From Bolinopsis microptera (lineage: Eukaryota; Ctenophora; Tentaculata; Lobata; Bolinopsidae): DNA of 64,000 nt. The position numbers and the translations under genes were made by a program. Shown one piece after another: positions 54,964 through 64,000 of the stretch; within the stretch, counting starts at the first letter, position 1, and each line of letters starts with the position of its first letter. The stretch covers positions 7,241,394 to 7,305,393 of the forward strand of contig NC_087084.1 in the NCBI RefSeq assembly GCF_026151205.1. The letters run 5' to 3'. Below the pieces are notes generated by a model. The model had not been told where the DNA came from and made no database searches. It worked only from the letters and a program-made list of their open reading frames with translations.

Positions 54964-57900
54964 CTACCCGTAGTCTGGAGAAAAAGAATTGTCAGGATCT
55001 GAACTAGGGTCAATATCTACAGATGCAGTACAAACATGTTCCTTCCAGATGTGTTTAATAAGTTCTGTTTTAAACACACCTGGTCTGATAATCTCTCGAA
55101 GGGAAAGAGGAAGTCGGTTCCAAGTGAGATGAGCTCGATAAAAGTAAGATTTAGATATAGCTGAGCCAGGTGGAATTGAAGATATTACTGATAAGTGATC
55201 AAGATGTGAGCTTCTCAGTCGGCTTGACCCGGAGAAGAAAGTAAGGTACTGAGGCAGAGTGGTGCATGGGTGGTATTGATGCACTAGGGAATGAAAGAAC
55301 TTGAGATCATGGTAATCAAACCTGTACTTTAGGGGCAGAATATTTAACTGTTTACAATGGGCATTATAGATTTCCTCTACACTATAGCTTACACCGTAAT
55401 CATTACGAATCCATTTGAGGGCCCTTTTCTGCAATCCTTCAAGCCTATTGATAGTGCTACTGGACGCTGGTCGCCAAATGATGGGACAGTGTTCGAATAT
55501 TGAGCGTACAAGAGTAAGATACAAGACTCTTCTCTTGTTCAGATCATTAATAAAATGACAATTTCTCTTAAGCATGCCAAATTTTTGGTTAGCTTTACCA
55601 TATAGAGCATCGGCCTGGCTATTAAAATTTAGATTAGACGTCATGATTATGCCTAAATCTTTTTCAGAATCTGTATAATCAAGAAGAGTTTGGCCCATAG
55701 AGTAAGTGTAACGTGTAAATGGTAAAATGCCATCTAAGGGAGACCACCTCTTAAGTATAGCTAAGACCTTACATTTATCAGGATGAAACTTCATCTTATT
55801 AGTTCTTGCCCATGTCATGAGATAATTAATATCGCTTTGAAGTATATGGTGGTCTTCCTCTTGGGATATCTCTCTCTCCACATTTTAGTATCATCAGCGT
55901 ATAAAAGGATATTAGTGCCCTGAGAAAGTCCAGAATATATATCATTTATGAAAAGAACAAAAAGTGTTGGTCCGATTATTGACCCTTGAGGAACACCTGA
56001 CAACACCGGTAGGGTTGCAGAGATAGCCCCATTAACAACTACACATTGCTGACGTCCGGAGAGGTAACTTTTCATAAATTGGAGAAGCATTCCATCGATG
56101 CTATAATAAAATTTTAGCTTGTATAGTATTAAGTCGTGGTTAACGGAATCGAATGCTTTGGCGAAATCGAAGTAAACAATATCAGATCTAATGTTCTTGT
56201 TAAGAGAGAGGGATAGGCTATCGCAGAATTCAACCATCTGAGTTGCACAAGATTTGTGAGGCAGGAAACCATGTTGACGAGGATCAATTTTATCATAACA
56301 TCTACTCAAAAGTTCATCTCGAATAATTCTTTCCATGACTTTCATAACTAAGCTAGTCAAAGATATTGGCCTATAATTCTTAATGTCATTCTTGGAGCCT
56401 TTCTTGTGTACTGGAACAACAATTGCATATTTCCAATTTGAAGGTAGGAAGCCGGATACATAGCACTTTGTGAAAAGAATCTCCAGTGCTGGGGCTAAGG
56501 TAAAGGCACATTTTTTAAGAACTTCACCATGGATTTTATCCGGTCCCATAGCTTTTCTAGTATTCAAATTCTTGAGAATATCTACTATCCTAGACGAACT
56601 GAAAAGGGTAGATACATAATCAATATCATCCTGTGTGAGTGTGTTATCAACATGTACATCATAATCACTAGGCGATGAGAACTGTTGATGAAAAAAGGTA
56701 TTAAATAGGTTTGCTTGGTCAGAATGATCACTTTTGTGTACATCTTCTAGGTGAATTTGTTCAGGTATGCGAGTATTCTTAGATGTTGCCTTTACATAGG
56801 ACCAGAATTTCTTTGTAATTAGATTCGAATCATCCTCGTCCTCAAAGCTAGATGCCATCTTGTTGGAGGCAATTTTCTTAAAATCGCTTCTGCTTTTAGA
56901 GAACTTAAAGTACTTCTCAGCCTTGCAGGAAGGGTCCGTGGTTTCTTTATAACTTTTGTGTAGCCTTTCTTTTTCTAGGCAGGCCTGATGAGACTCAGCG
57001 TCAAACCAAGGAGGTTGAGCCCTGCCTCCAATTTTAATCTTTGGAATATGTTCATTGGTTCTTTGCTCTAAAACATCCTTAAACTTGTTCCATGATGTTT
57101 CCATATTACCAGTGAACTCTGCCTGCCAGTCAATATCTGCAAGGTCTGCATTAAGTGCATCCCAATTTGCTCTTTTAAAATTTAAAGATTCCCTCTTTTG
57201 CGATTTGATGCGCTTCACCTTTGATTTCAAAGTAAAGGAGACTGCAAAATGGTCGGACTTACATGGAATATTATGTTCTGAAATTTTTATATCGGAGATA
57301 AGATGGGGTTTATCGGTTAAGACTAGATCAAGAATGTTTCCTCCAGTATGTGTTGGACTGGTAATAAGTTGCTCTAAACCAAAGTTACTAAAAGTATCTA
57401 GAAAGAGCTGTTCAACCGGATTGCTGCTACAGTAATTCTGCCAATCAATACCAGGTAGATTAAGATCCCCTGCAATTACAATACCTCTAACACCTCTACG
57501 TTGCCTTGCCTTCCTAACATAATCTTGGAAGGCGTTATGATTGTTGGCCCCTAAAGTACCTACCCTATAGAAGCTGCAAAGAATTAGTTTACTACCGTCC
57601 CTAAATTTGAGTGTTATACCAAGAAGCTCTGCCGGGCACTTGTACTCTAACTTAGTAGATACAATATCAATGTCCCTACGTATAGCAACTAAAACGCCAC
57701 CCCCATGCTTCCTAAATCTTCTTGGATTCTGTGGATCTGGTGGATGGGTTTGTAAGGAACGATCAAGTCTAAAAACTTTGTACGATTCAGGTATGACTTC
57801 AGAGTCAATGATAGACTTTTTAAGCCAAGATTCATTGATCAGGAGGATGTCCGGTTCATGGCAGTGAATATAGTGATGGAGTTCAAATATTTTAGTGTTG

Positions 57901-58520
57901 TCAAAAGAAGGATTGTCGGACTGTAGCTGTGAGAAGGGAATCAGGCCATGCGTATTAAAAGAAACAACCTTGAGGTATGTAGTAGGCCCAGGGTTAAGTA
58001 AGCTTGGGTTGACAATAATTAAAAGGACAGCGTTCAAGGTATGTATCCAAAGCATGCAGCTAACAGTAATAATATTGAGGCAGTGCATAATTAGCTGAAT
58101 GTATCCGTAACTGTCTGGTTTGTTTTCAAGACCAGTGAAGTTCAGCTTGCCAAGTAAGCCAGGAGAAGCCCCTAATATTTTATAAAGCCACCAGTCTTTT
58201 TTGAAGAGAAAAAACAATAATACCGCAGCATAGCTTTTGCTATGACTGTGGAAGAGATGAATAAATTCATTGTCTGAGATGCTGTGGAAGGCTGTGACAG
58301 TAAAAGGTCTAAAATGACACTCCAAAGCCATCCCAATCGTCACACTCATCACACATAATGCAAAATAGAGATACAAATAAATCAAAACAAAAAGTCTTAA
58401 AGCATCAAGAACCCCGATGTCGGGCACAAAGTTACCTGTTATACTAACCTGCTTAGATCTGCGGTTCTTACTGTTGTTATAAATACCAACTCTTAATCTA
58501 TATTGACTTAGATCTATCAT
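54964..58520 (-). CDS. LINE B ORF2: hydrophobic N-terminus, NPGP motif, endonuclease, reverse transcriptase; 2-bp frameshift
   Basis: The first frame (58520-55815) carries hydrophobic segments at residues 40-66, 98-108 and 141-172, then SLLNPGP (173-179; NPGP at nt 57984-57995). The endonuclease shows SFNTHGL, NESWL, GGGVLVA, GDLNLPGIDW and SDHF. The reverse transcriptase shows RKAMGPDKIHGE, FDFAKAFDS (about 56150-56175), SGVPQGSIIG and LYADDTK (about 55890-55910). Just after YADD the frame breaks in a GA run (55867-55880) and continues in the frame of 55881-54964 (ISQEEDHHILQSDINYL to the C-terminus, including LQKRALKWI). An extra GA dinucleotide relative to element A explains the shift, so the product would be truncated. 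Confidence 0.85.
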
Positions 58521-58642
58521 CTAGTAGCATTAAGGGAACCCTGTTAACCGACATCCAGCTCCAAAAACTTTTAAAATCAGTCTAATATATCTTAAAATTC
58601 GAATTATGAAAACTAGCTTGACCCCTAAAGCCCTAATAGTAA

Positions 58643-60037
58643 TTACTGAAAAGTGAATGGGTCAAAAAAGTTACTATGAACCGCTCTCAGATAAAGTTTA
58701 GCTAGGACACCCATGCCCCTAGCCTCACTGGGATGGATGTCTCCAGCCTTGAAAAATCTATCATCTCTGATATGAGGTACTCGTGGATCAAAGTATCGTA
58801 GAGAAAATGGACGAAAAGCGTCTAACATATGGAATCTTCGATATATACATTCATTCTTGATGACACTATTCATTTTCATAACAAAAGAGTTAGTTCTCCA
58901 GTCATGCCTGCTTTTGCAAGGCAGAGGTAAAAGGGACTGAAAATAAACTTTTGAAGAAGTATAAAGTTCTTTGATTAAAGCACATAGACTCTTAAATTTA
59001 AGCTTAATCTTATCTAAAGAGTCCGCATATCTAATGTCGTTCGTTCCGACACTAATACATATCTTATCTACAATGACAGACTCATTCTTAGACTTAAAAT
59101 CTCTAATCTGCTCCATCACTTGATGTATTCTTGCTCCTCCACTGGCAACAGACACAACATCAACACATTTTCTACCAAGTTTTACAGTGTCCAGCCTGGC
59201 AGCATAGCTATCACCGGCGATTAGGCACACATGTCTGAATGCTGGAGCTGTGAGGCTACCGTTATCAATATCACTCTTGACGTGACCTGACGGTTGTTCA
59301 GCTCCCTTCGTTTGTGCTACATCCGGTAGAGGTGGATGAGGACGCTTTGCCATAGCCCGGAAGGATAATGAATATCTCAGCGAAGGTGTCCCAGGCGCGC
59401 CTGATTCACCAGGAACGCGATGCTTCATAACCTCCTGGGTACCAGGTTTCATAAGCACCAGGCTTCTGTTCTCCATTCTGAAGGATCGGACAACCTTTTT
59501 GTCAGCATTGGAGAGAAAGTCAATCGTCCGGGGTTCACCAATTGATAGATTACAAATGGGCTGATTTGTGTCCATGGTTGTTTCGTCGTCTGCATGCAGA
59601 CTCGTACCTGCACTTGTTGAAGTGTACTTGAGTACTAAACAAGAGTCCATTTTGCAATTAAACCTCTCATTAAATGTCTCCATAACTTTACTGAAAGTAG
59701 GAAGTGTGGTGATGTCCTTAGCATGATGTACTGGCTTACTATCGACATATATGTAAGGCCTGTCGGTTACACTGAGCCATTGTGACTCAGGTCTTCTGGA
59801 TGAAGCCGACAAGTTGAGGGAATCACACTCAGCCAACAAGTCGGAACAAACTGTACTGTCAATTATATCTGGAATAAATTCCAAGTGTCCAACCAGGTGC
59901 CTAAAATCCATAATCTTCTGAGCAGTTTTAATGAGGGCTGCTAGGTCCTGTGTTGAAGCGGATGAAAGCGATTCAATAGTATCTTTGAGGTTAAACATTG
60001 TATTGTACCAAGATGAGGGAGCTGGATTCAGGTTCAC
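58643..60037 (-). CDS. LINE B ORF1: AlkB-like 2OG/Fe(II) dioxygenase fused to SGNH esterase
   Basis: An intact 464-residue frame with the same architecture as LINE A ORF1. The AlkB region (about 85-230) has SCLVLKYTS, LHADDE (H148, D150), LSIGEPRTIDF, LMKPGTQEVMKHRV (H206) and RYSLSFR (R221, R227). A linker follows, then the SGNH region (268-464): GDS (S277), GG (300-301), GTND (N333) and GDIHPS (D433, H435). Both active sites are complete in two diverged subfamilies, which points to purifying selection on both activities. The lysine-rich N-terminal stretch of element A is absent. The start is the first ATG after the 5' UTR. Confidence 0.85.
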   Translation of the reverse strand: MNLNPAPSSWYNTMFNLKDTIESLSSASTQDLAALIKTAQKIMDFRHLVGHLEFIPDIIDSTVCSDLLAECDSLNLSASSRRPESQWLSVTDRPYIYVDSKPVHHAKDITTLPTFSKVMETFNERFNCKMDSCLVLKYTSTSAGTSLHADDETTMDTNQPICNLSIGEPRTIDFLSNADKKVVRSFRMENRSLVLMKPGTQEVMKHRVPGESGAPGTPSLRYSLSFRAMAKRPHPPLPDVAQTKGAEQPSGHVKSDIDNGSLTAPAFRHVCLIAGDSYAARLDTVKLGRKCVDVVSVASGGARIHQVMEQIRDFKSKNESVIVDKICISVGTNDIRYADSLDKIKLKFKSLCALIKELYTSSKVYFQSLLPLPCKSRHDWRTNSFVMKMNSVIKNECIYRRFHMLDAFRPFSLRYFDPRVPHIRDDRFFKAGDIHPSEARGMGVLAKLYLRAVHSNFFDPFTFQ

Positions 60038-61366
60038 TGGATTGCCGTCAAGGTATCAAGAGCAGTCACCACCAGTTGTCAGCGATTAAGTGTAGCTGAG
60101 GAAAGAAAGTGAGTTGAATGGTGAAATAACAAAATTGAAGACAAGAATTAATGAGAACAGTGTTAGCAGCGACCAGTGGTCATTATGCTAGCAAGATCAT
60201 CAAAAAACCATCCTCTCAACAAGAAACTTGCTGAGGATGCAGCAACTGTTATCCTGGACTCATAAAAGAAGAGAGTATTATGGAGGTTGAATAATCGAAA
60301 CTGATTGAGAAGAAAGTGGTAAAAATAGGTATAACTAAATTTTTATTTAGTCAATATACAACCTGGTAGTGAAGTTAGGAGCCACCCAGCTTTATGCTGG
60401 GTGGAAGAGAAGGAGAAACTGGCAGTGAACAACTCAAGACACCCATCTGGCTCCCCAGATCCCCATCATACCCGCCGATTCAGCTGCACTTTGCCGCCAT
60501 GCTAGCGTACATGCCTAATAAATGTAATAGATTTGTAGTGTTGTAATTAGTTTAAAACTACACATCCACATTTGACACAAAACACTACGCCTTACACGCT
60601 AAACACTACACATTACACTAGGACTCTAGGAGACAATGAATCTAACGGCCTGTGATTTGTGAATAACCGAAATTTAACGTATACTTACGTATACTGTAAA
60701 TGTATCTATTTATTCACTAAGAAAATCATTAATTTATGAGCTAGTACCTGAGTGTAATAGTGCTTATGTAGATCGTGGATTTATATCTAATATTAATAAC
60801 AATGCAGTTCCCTCTTAATAAAGGTCACCATACAAGTTGTACTTTTTGAATAACTTTTTATCCTTTTTTCTAACATTTATTCTGTAAATAGTTGTTGGTA
60901 GTTCTAAAGTTTAATGGCAATTTCTGAATGTTTTGCGATACTTACTCTGGTTACTCATTTTTGTTGATGGAGGTTATTTTTAATCAACAGCGGTGTCATA
61001 ATCACTTGAGGTCCATGCTGTATTGTTGGCTGCATGTTGCAGCTTTATGAATTCCTAGGCGACTTTTAGCAATGATGATTGTATAGAAGTTGTCAACAAG
61101 CTTGAGCTGGTGCTATTGTGCTCCTGATTTCAGTGGACATTTTATTAAATTGTAGTGGACTGTCTCTCTCTCTCTCTGTTTTGGTCAACGGTTTCTGGCC
61201 ACCTAGTGAAGAGGAAGGCCTTCTCGCCGTGCCCACAGAGTGTGACTCCTGCTAGCCACACTCCAGGACTCCCTAAGTATATACAAAAACATAGAATAAT
61301 AGATATCAACGCAACAGACCTCTGGAGTCTCGAAGCTGTTACTACCTTGCTCAGAGCAAACCCACT

Positions 61367-61960
61367 TCAGATGTTCTTCTTTGGCGGGCAGGCGAGGGAC
61401 TTCCGAGCATGGTCCACACCTGAATATGTGTCACTATCTGAGATAGTCCTGTGTGGGTCTAGTGTATGATTATTAATGAACCTTGGTGTATGTCCTAGAT
61501 GCTTATCCAAATAGATCGTCTCAAACCTTGTTGACTGTTCCACGAATTTGATAATGTGGTCGAGTTTACTATTGATGAGTTCCTCAATTGTTAGGATGGG
61601 TTTACCAAATATCCTCATTCTAGTTGTCATCAGCTGGATGCATTCACATAGGAAGTGTTGTGATGTTTCTGCTTCCCCTGGGCAGTGTTCACAGTCTTGT
61701 GTTTCGAAATTGGAGTTGTTTGCTACCGTCTGGAAGTATGCTAGTGGGATGTGTCCTGATAGTAGCCATGTTAGCCATCTGATGTGAGTACCTGTGATGT
61801 TAATTTTCTTGTACCTGTTTTTGTTGAGGAAAAATGTTAGTGGGGTTTTTCCTTTATCACTGAGTGCCACCTGTTTATACTTCTTGATATGGAGATTGAA
61901 GAGGTAGTGGACTGTATACCACCTGTTCAGTGCAACTAATTGTACTGATCTGTAGGGCAC
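61367..61960 (-). pseudogene. LINE reverse transcriptase C-terminal fragment (right arm copy, open frame)
   Basis: A 197-codon open frame with HIRWLTWLLSGHIPLAYF, a cysteine/histidine knuckle (C..C...ETSQHFLCEC) and MRIFGKPILTIEEL, typical of the tail of a LINE polyprotein. There is no catalytic palm or endonuclease upstream, so it is a fragment although its frame is intact. The left arm twin (39450-40045) is broken by a nonsense change and three 1-bp expansions. Confidence 0.6.
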
Positions 61961-63048
61961 AATTTTAAAAGAGTTTATTTTTTACTCTACAATGCTGTAC
62001 TGTTCATTGTGTTTGGCCCCGACTTTGATTTCCTTGTTTTCTTTATCTTTTCAGCACCTCAAGTTCTGATTTTTTGAAGGAGAAATTCTAGTTAAAGACG
62101 TTCACATTATTATACAGTGATCTGATGAATGACAATATGCGGGAGTGAGTAAAGTTGTAAAAGTAAAAGAAATTTAAATAAATGGCAGTTATGATGACTA
62201 AAAGTAGATTGAACGGCTAAAATACGGGTCTTGGGAGCTAGAGAAATAAAATAAAATGATACAAGCTTGCATTTATTCTGTCTAACATTTAATTAATTCT
62301 ATGTATGTTTTTGAAACTACTCAGTACTCTCCATCTCCTTTCTTCAGGTTTATTTTTTAAATTTTTTATAATTATATGGCAGATTTATTTTATTTTAAAT
62401 ATATAGCAATGGCCAAACCACATTGTACATTGTTTGGTATTATATTTATGTATGCATAGTGCATACTTATTACTAACTGTATATAATTTCAATAATTTTC
62501 GGGGCTCAAGTCAGGACGTCTCGTCCCACGAGTAAAGTTGTAAGCTGAGTACATACTTTTAGATCATCTTACCTCGTACGGTGAAATGGGGAAAGTTTTG
62601 CTTCAGCCTGGTGTGTTGAGTGCCTCCCAAGTTTTGGGATCCAAAAATATGATCACCATGAACACTACTTAAGAGTTAAAACATGAACTTATCACACAAC
62701 TGCAATGATTCCAGAAATTTGTATAAGTGCAGTTACTTAATATATATTATATAGTCTACACGGTCTCTGAATAAAAGATAATAATTCAGACACAATCTGT
62801 CTTACCTGTAATTTAAAGAGTCCATTCAACAGTATATGGGTTCTGTAGAAAATGATTTTGCCAGTGGACTATTTGAGGTACAGATGGTGTGTGAATTCTG
62901 ACTTAACTTAGGTAAAATTGATTACACAATAGACAGACTGTCGAGGTGGCAACGTCTTAGTCGAGACGTTGCCATCATTTATAAAAAACATTTTCAAAAT
63001 TTACAGATATTTCCAAAACAGTTTACCCCCCAGTTCCATGGCCGGATA

Positions 63049-63270
63049 TTATGCCAAATTATTAGACGGAGGTCCATTTCCCGTAGATCATCTCCGGAGA
63101 TGATTCTCCGGCTCCGTCTACTGTATTAGACGGAGATGAAGCTCTCCGGGAATTTCTCGGAGATTAATTCATACAGTATCAACAAAATTACCGTAGATGG
63201 TCTCCGGTCGTGGAACTGCAAACTCCGGAGAAATATCAGTAGACGATCTCCGTCTAATAATTTGGCATAA
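63049..63270. mobile_element. MITE with perfect terminal inverted repeats (right arm copy)
   Basis: The reverse-complement twin of 38138-38358 with the same TTATGCC...GGCATAA ends. One extra C (CCCGG against CCGG) distinguishes it from the left arm copy. Confidence 0.8.
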
Positions 63271-64000
63271 GGTTCATTGTTTATTATTCTGATCCAAATT
63301 TTAAAGTGCTTCTTGAAGAAAGATATCTTTAGCATTTAAATTTACTGCGTTGGCCTTCGTGTAGTGGCAGAGGAAAGTTCTTTTCTAAATTCCGTGAAGC
63401 TGGTAGAATTAGGATCCAGATTTGTGAGTAAACGATGAACACTATATTCATTAATCACGGTGTCGTAGCACGCTATCACAATTCGCATGGTTATTTGATA
63501 AATTTTCCTAACGAGATAAACAATTTGCTTTTATATTAAATACTTTTCAAATTTCACATCATACTATACCCCGGATTAGATGATCTATTACAATATGTTG
63601 CAATGGAGTTTCTAAAATGTATATCATAACTTCCATTTTTTCAGGTTTTATTGGTGTTGTAGACGATCACTGAATTCTGTAGCTCTGTGAGATTTGTGGC
63701 TTCATCGAATTACATCAGATCACGCAGACTTGATGAAAATATGAAGACGTGAACTAGATCTGCTAATGCTATTCTCTCTTTAGCAAATAGCACGAGGTTA
63801 ATTAAATAAGCAAGGGTAGCTTAAAATATAACAATCTTTTGAAACATATGACGTCGTGTATTTTACTAAAGTTTGTTGGAGGATTGAAATTCACTTTCAA
63901 ATCATCAAATGCTACTTTCGCAGCTCAGAATGGTTATAATTTTAATCTTAAAGTAATGCAATGTTATTTTTCAATCTGCTACTGACAGCATTTGTTATTT

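Larger units (their letters stand above)
54490..60556 (-). mobile_element. Nearly full-length LINE, element B (same family as A)
   Basis: A 6.07-kb minus-strand insertion with an A tail (T run at 54489-54496). It splits the repeated AAAACACTACAC sequence that is intact in the left arm near 40855. ORF1 is 60037-58643 and ORF2 is 58520-54964. It shares protein layout and 5' end motifs (CAACACTAC, CATGCC/CATGCT) with element A. The proteins are clearly diverged, so it is a separate subfamily and not a recent copy of A. Confidence 0.85.
45633..64000 (-). repeat. Giant inverted repeat, right arm, with two LINE insertions
   Basis: The partner of 37407-43497 in reverse complement. After removing 46195-52326, 54490-60556 and a small insert near 46052-46130, its length is about 6.1 kb, the same as the left arm. 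The arm runs off the window. The empty sites for both LINEs are preserved intact in the left arm near 43017 and 40855. Confidence 0.9.

Noticed and set aside
37407..64000. Polinton/Maverick or other very large DNA transposon with long terminal inverted repeats
   Set aside because: No DNA polymerase B, integrase, ATPase or capsid-like frame occurs in the arms or loop; the contents are decayed LINE and MITE remnants.

Overview
This window is AT-rich eukaryotic, almost certainly animal, DNA. It has GT-AG introns, AATAAA poly(A) signals, a class A-type seven-helix receptor with a pentraxin ectodomain, and many LINE, MITE and satellite sequences. There are no operons, ribosome-binding sites or CRISPR loci. 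The phylum cannot be fixed from the sequence; an aquatic invertebrate, perhaps an early-branching one, would fit.

Bases 1-24,340 are built around one well-supported gene. Five plus-strand exons (3354 to 9941) splice into a 573-residue protein made of a signal peptide, a pentraxin domain and a rhodopsin-like 7TM domain. Its introns carry satellites of 41 bp and 8 bp units. A 36-bp minisatellite and an AATAAA follow its stop codon. The last exon, minisatellite and 3' flank are duplicated at about 19,268-24,335, where the receptor is a pseudogene cut by an RTE-type LINE tail. Between the copies lies an uninterrupted 741-codon minus-strand gene for a NERD-nuclease/superfamily-1 helicase fusion, beside a truncated LINE.

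Bases 24,340-37,400 hold mainly simple and tandem repeats, decayed coding sequence, LINE 3' ends and two candidate exons on the minus strand. One of these resembles the N-terminus of nuclear poly(A)-binding protein. A 350-bp direct repeat marks both base 1 and base 35,701, and an array of GC-rich palindromes follows the second copy.

Bases 37,407-64,000 form a very large inverted repeat. The left arm is at 37,407-43,497, the central loop at 43,498-45,632, and the right arm runs from 45,633 past the window end. Each arm carries the same MITE and the same broken reverse transcriptase/nuclease remnants. Only the right arm holds two nearly full-length LINEs, each about 6.1 kb on the minus strand. 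In both LINEs ORF1 encodes an AlkB-type 2-oxoglutarate/Fe(II) dioxygenase fused to an SGNH esterase. In both, ORF2 has a hydrophobic N-terminus ending in an NPGP motif ahead of the endonuclease and reverse transcriptase. I consider this element family the most interesting content of the window.
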